Assembly: GCA_902478395.1 (NCBI GenBank) | Contig: CABSKZ010000230.1 | Span: 1 to 5,057 of the forward strand | Length of the DNA: 5,057 nt | Reading direction: 5' to 3' | Source: an uncultured Eubacteriales bacterium | GTDB lineage: Bacteria > Bacillota > Clostridia > UBA1381 > UBA9506 | In this document: piece after piece, positions 4,188 through 5,057 of the stretch | Position numbering within the stretch: position 1 is the first letter of the stretch | Layout of the letters: each line of letters starts with the position of its first letter | The notes under the pieces: model-generated | What the model was told of the DNA's origin: nothing | What the model saw: the letters and a program-made list of their open reading frames with translations, nothing else | Database searches by the model: none | Position numbers and translations under genes: made by a program

Positions 4188-5057
4188 CCGCTTGCAGAGA
4201 TGATTGCGTATATCCACGTCACGTCAAATCTGGTTATCGTTTTTGCCTTATTGCTGTCCTTGTCAGAATTTCGATTTTCGAAAGGCGTAACGGCAGTGGC
4301 GGTTTCGTTTGGTTTTTTTGTTATTAATCTTGCTAACTATATCATAGTATACCGGCTTGGAGAGTTGTTTGCTGCAAAAAACTTCTTATTCGTATCTGGC
4401 TTTCCGTGCATGCTCCTCTTCCTGATTCTTTCAAAAAATCATTTTTTCAAGGCGTTCTTTAGCTTTTGGACACAGATGAATCTGTTTTTTATTTTGAGTT
4501 TCATCAGTAAATGGATGGCAAAGCCGGTTGAAAATCTGTTGATTGTGGATGTACTTATCCGGTGTGTGCTTGCTGCAGGCGTTGTAGTATTTGCAATAAA
4601 GGTCATTCGGAAACGCTATCTTTTGATATCGACGACACTTAGTCAAAAATGGAAGCTCATAGCGTTTGTGCCGTTTCTGTTTTCCATGGATTTTTTCGTT
4701 CTGGAGTTCTATCCGCGCTTTGTTATGTTTGAGCGGGCTCAGGCGTTGGAAATTATTTTGCTCATCTTGACGATGTTTTTGGTATATCTCGTTATCTATA
4801 TAACATTTAAAAGCACCTATGATCTACAGCAAAAGAACTGTGAGCGTCAGGCACTTGCTATGCAGGTTGACATGCAGAAAAAACAGTATGATATAATCCG
4901 GGAAAATATAGAGAAGGGAAAGGTGTACCGGCACGATTTCCGTCATCATCTTAATACAATTTATGCGTATATTGAAAACGGAGAGGCAGAAAAAGCCGGT
5001 GAATATATCAGAAACATGACGGGGAAAAGGGCGTATAAGCGAAAAAATTATTGCGAT
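4185..5057 (+). CDS. AgrC-like GHKL-family membrane sensor histidine kinase (3' end outside window)
   Basis: The first 291 codons are visible and open to the window edge. The N-terminal 208 residues are strongly hydrophobic, with about seven membrane segments (roughly 8-27, 33-55, 67-83, 88-108, 118-138, 157-176 and 187-208). A charged helical linker (209-247) follows, then YRHDFRHHLNTI (248-259). In AgrC-type kinases the His of RHD is the phosphoacceptor, here His250. The end RKNYCD fits the family pattern YC-x-N that leads into the GHKL ATPase domain, which is not in the window. Proteins of this type sense extracellular peptides or cell-envelope signals and usually phosphorylate a LytTR response regulator encoded next to them. 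The signal here is unknown and no pheromone gene is seen upstream. Codon use is more A/T- and Phe-rich than in mutS, as expected for a membrane protein. The family call is firm; the ligand is not known. Confidence 0.88.
   Translation, partial: MPLAEMIAYIHVTSNLVIVFALLLSLSEFRFSKGVTAVAVSFGFFVINLANYIIVYRLGELFAAKNFLFVSGFPCMLLFLILSKNHFFKAFFSFWTQMNLFFILSFISKWMAKPVENLLIVDVLIRCVLAAGVVVFAIKVIRKRYLLISTTLSQKWKLIAFVPFLFSMDFFVLEFYPRFVMFERAQALEIILLILTMFLVYLVIYITFKSTYDLQQKNCERQALAMQVDMQKKQYDIIRENIEKGKVYRHDFRHHLNTIYAYIENGEAEKAGEYIRNMTGKRAYKRKNYCD

Overview
The window looks like a chromosomal stretch from a low-to-mid GC Firmicute of the class Clostridia. Several features point this way: strong AGGAG/AGGGAG Shine-Dalgarno sites 8-9 nt before each start codon, TATAAT-type promoters with a TG extension, a YlbF-family gene next to mutS, and an AgrC-like GHKL sensor kinase. 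The species cannot be named from the sequence alone.

All genes are on the + strand. Region 1 (1-209) is the 3' end of a YlbF/YmcA-family gene with a cysteine-rich tail. A 9-bp hairpin with a T run follows at 222-253. Region 2 (277-2886) is a complete, intact mutS (869 aa), the mismatch-recognition ATPase; no mutL follows it here. A weak terminator-like hairpin lies at 2906-2937. Region 3 (3078-3707) encodes a 209-aa protein that appears to be two OB folds in tandem. The second half matches the single-stranded-DNA-binding (SSB) pattern, but the acidic C-terminal tip of housekeeping SSB is missing. An 11-bp imperfect stem places its ribosome-binding site in a loop and its start codon in the stem. 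A very good intrinsic terminator (3720-3757) closes this unit.

Region 4 (3758-4184) is a 427-bp gene-free stretch and the most unusual part. It carries three exact copies of the 11-mer GTGGTATAATA (3790, 3950, 4020), each an extended -10 promoter box. Between copies 1 and 2 lie two back-to-back sequences, each able to fold into a four-way junction with almost no unpaired bases at the junction. After copy 3 comes a terminator-like hairpin with competing alternative pairings, which could act as an attenuator in the leader of the next gene. Region 5 (4185-window end) is the 5' part of an AgrC-like membrane histidine kinase with about seven membrane segments and an RHDFRHH phosphoacceptor box. 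The catalytic ATPase domain is cut off by the window edge.

Regions 1-3 are consistent with housekeeping DNA maintenance (mutS and an SSB-like protein) plus a YlbF-type regulator. Region 5 begins a signalling locus whose partner response regulator and any signal peptide are not in the window. The structured, promoter-bearing intergenic element is the candidate for something undescribed. Whether it is a dispersed repeat, a small RNA or a regulatory leader cannot be decided without genome-wide comparison.
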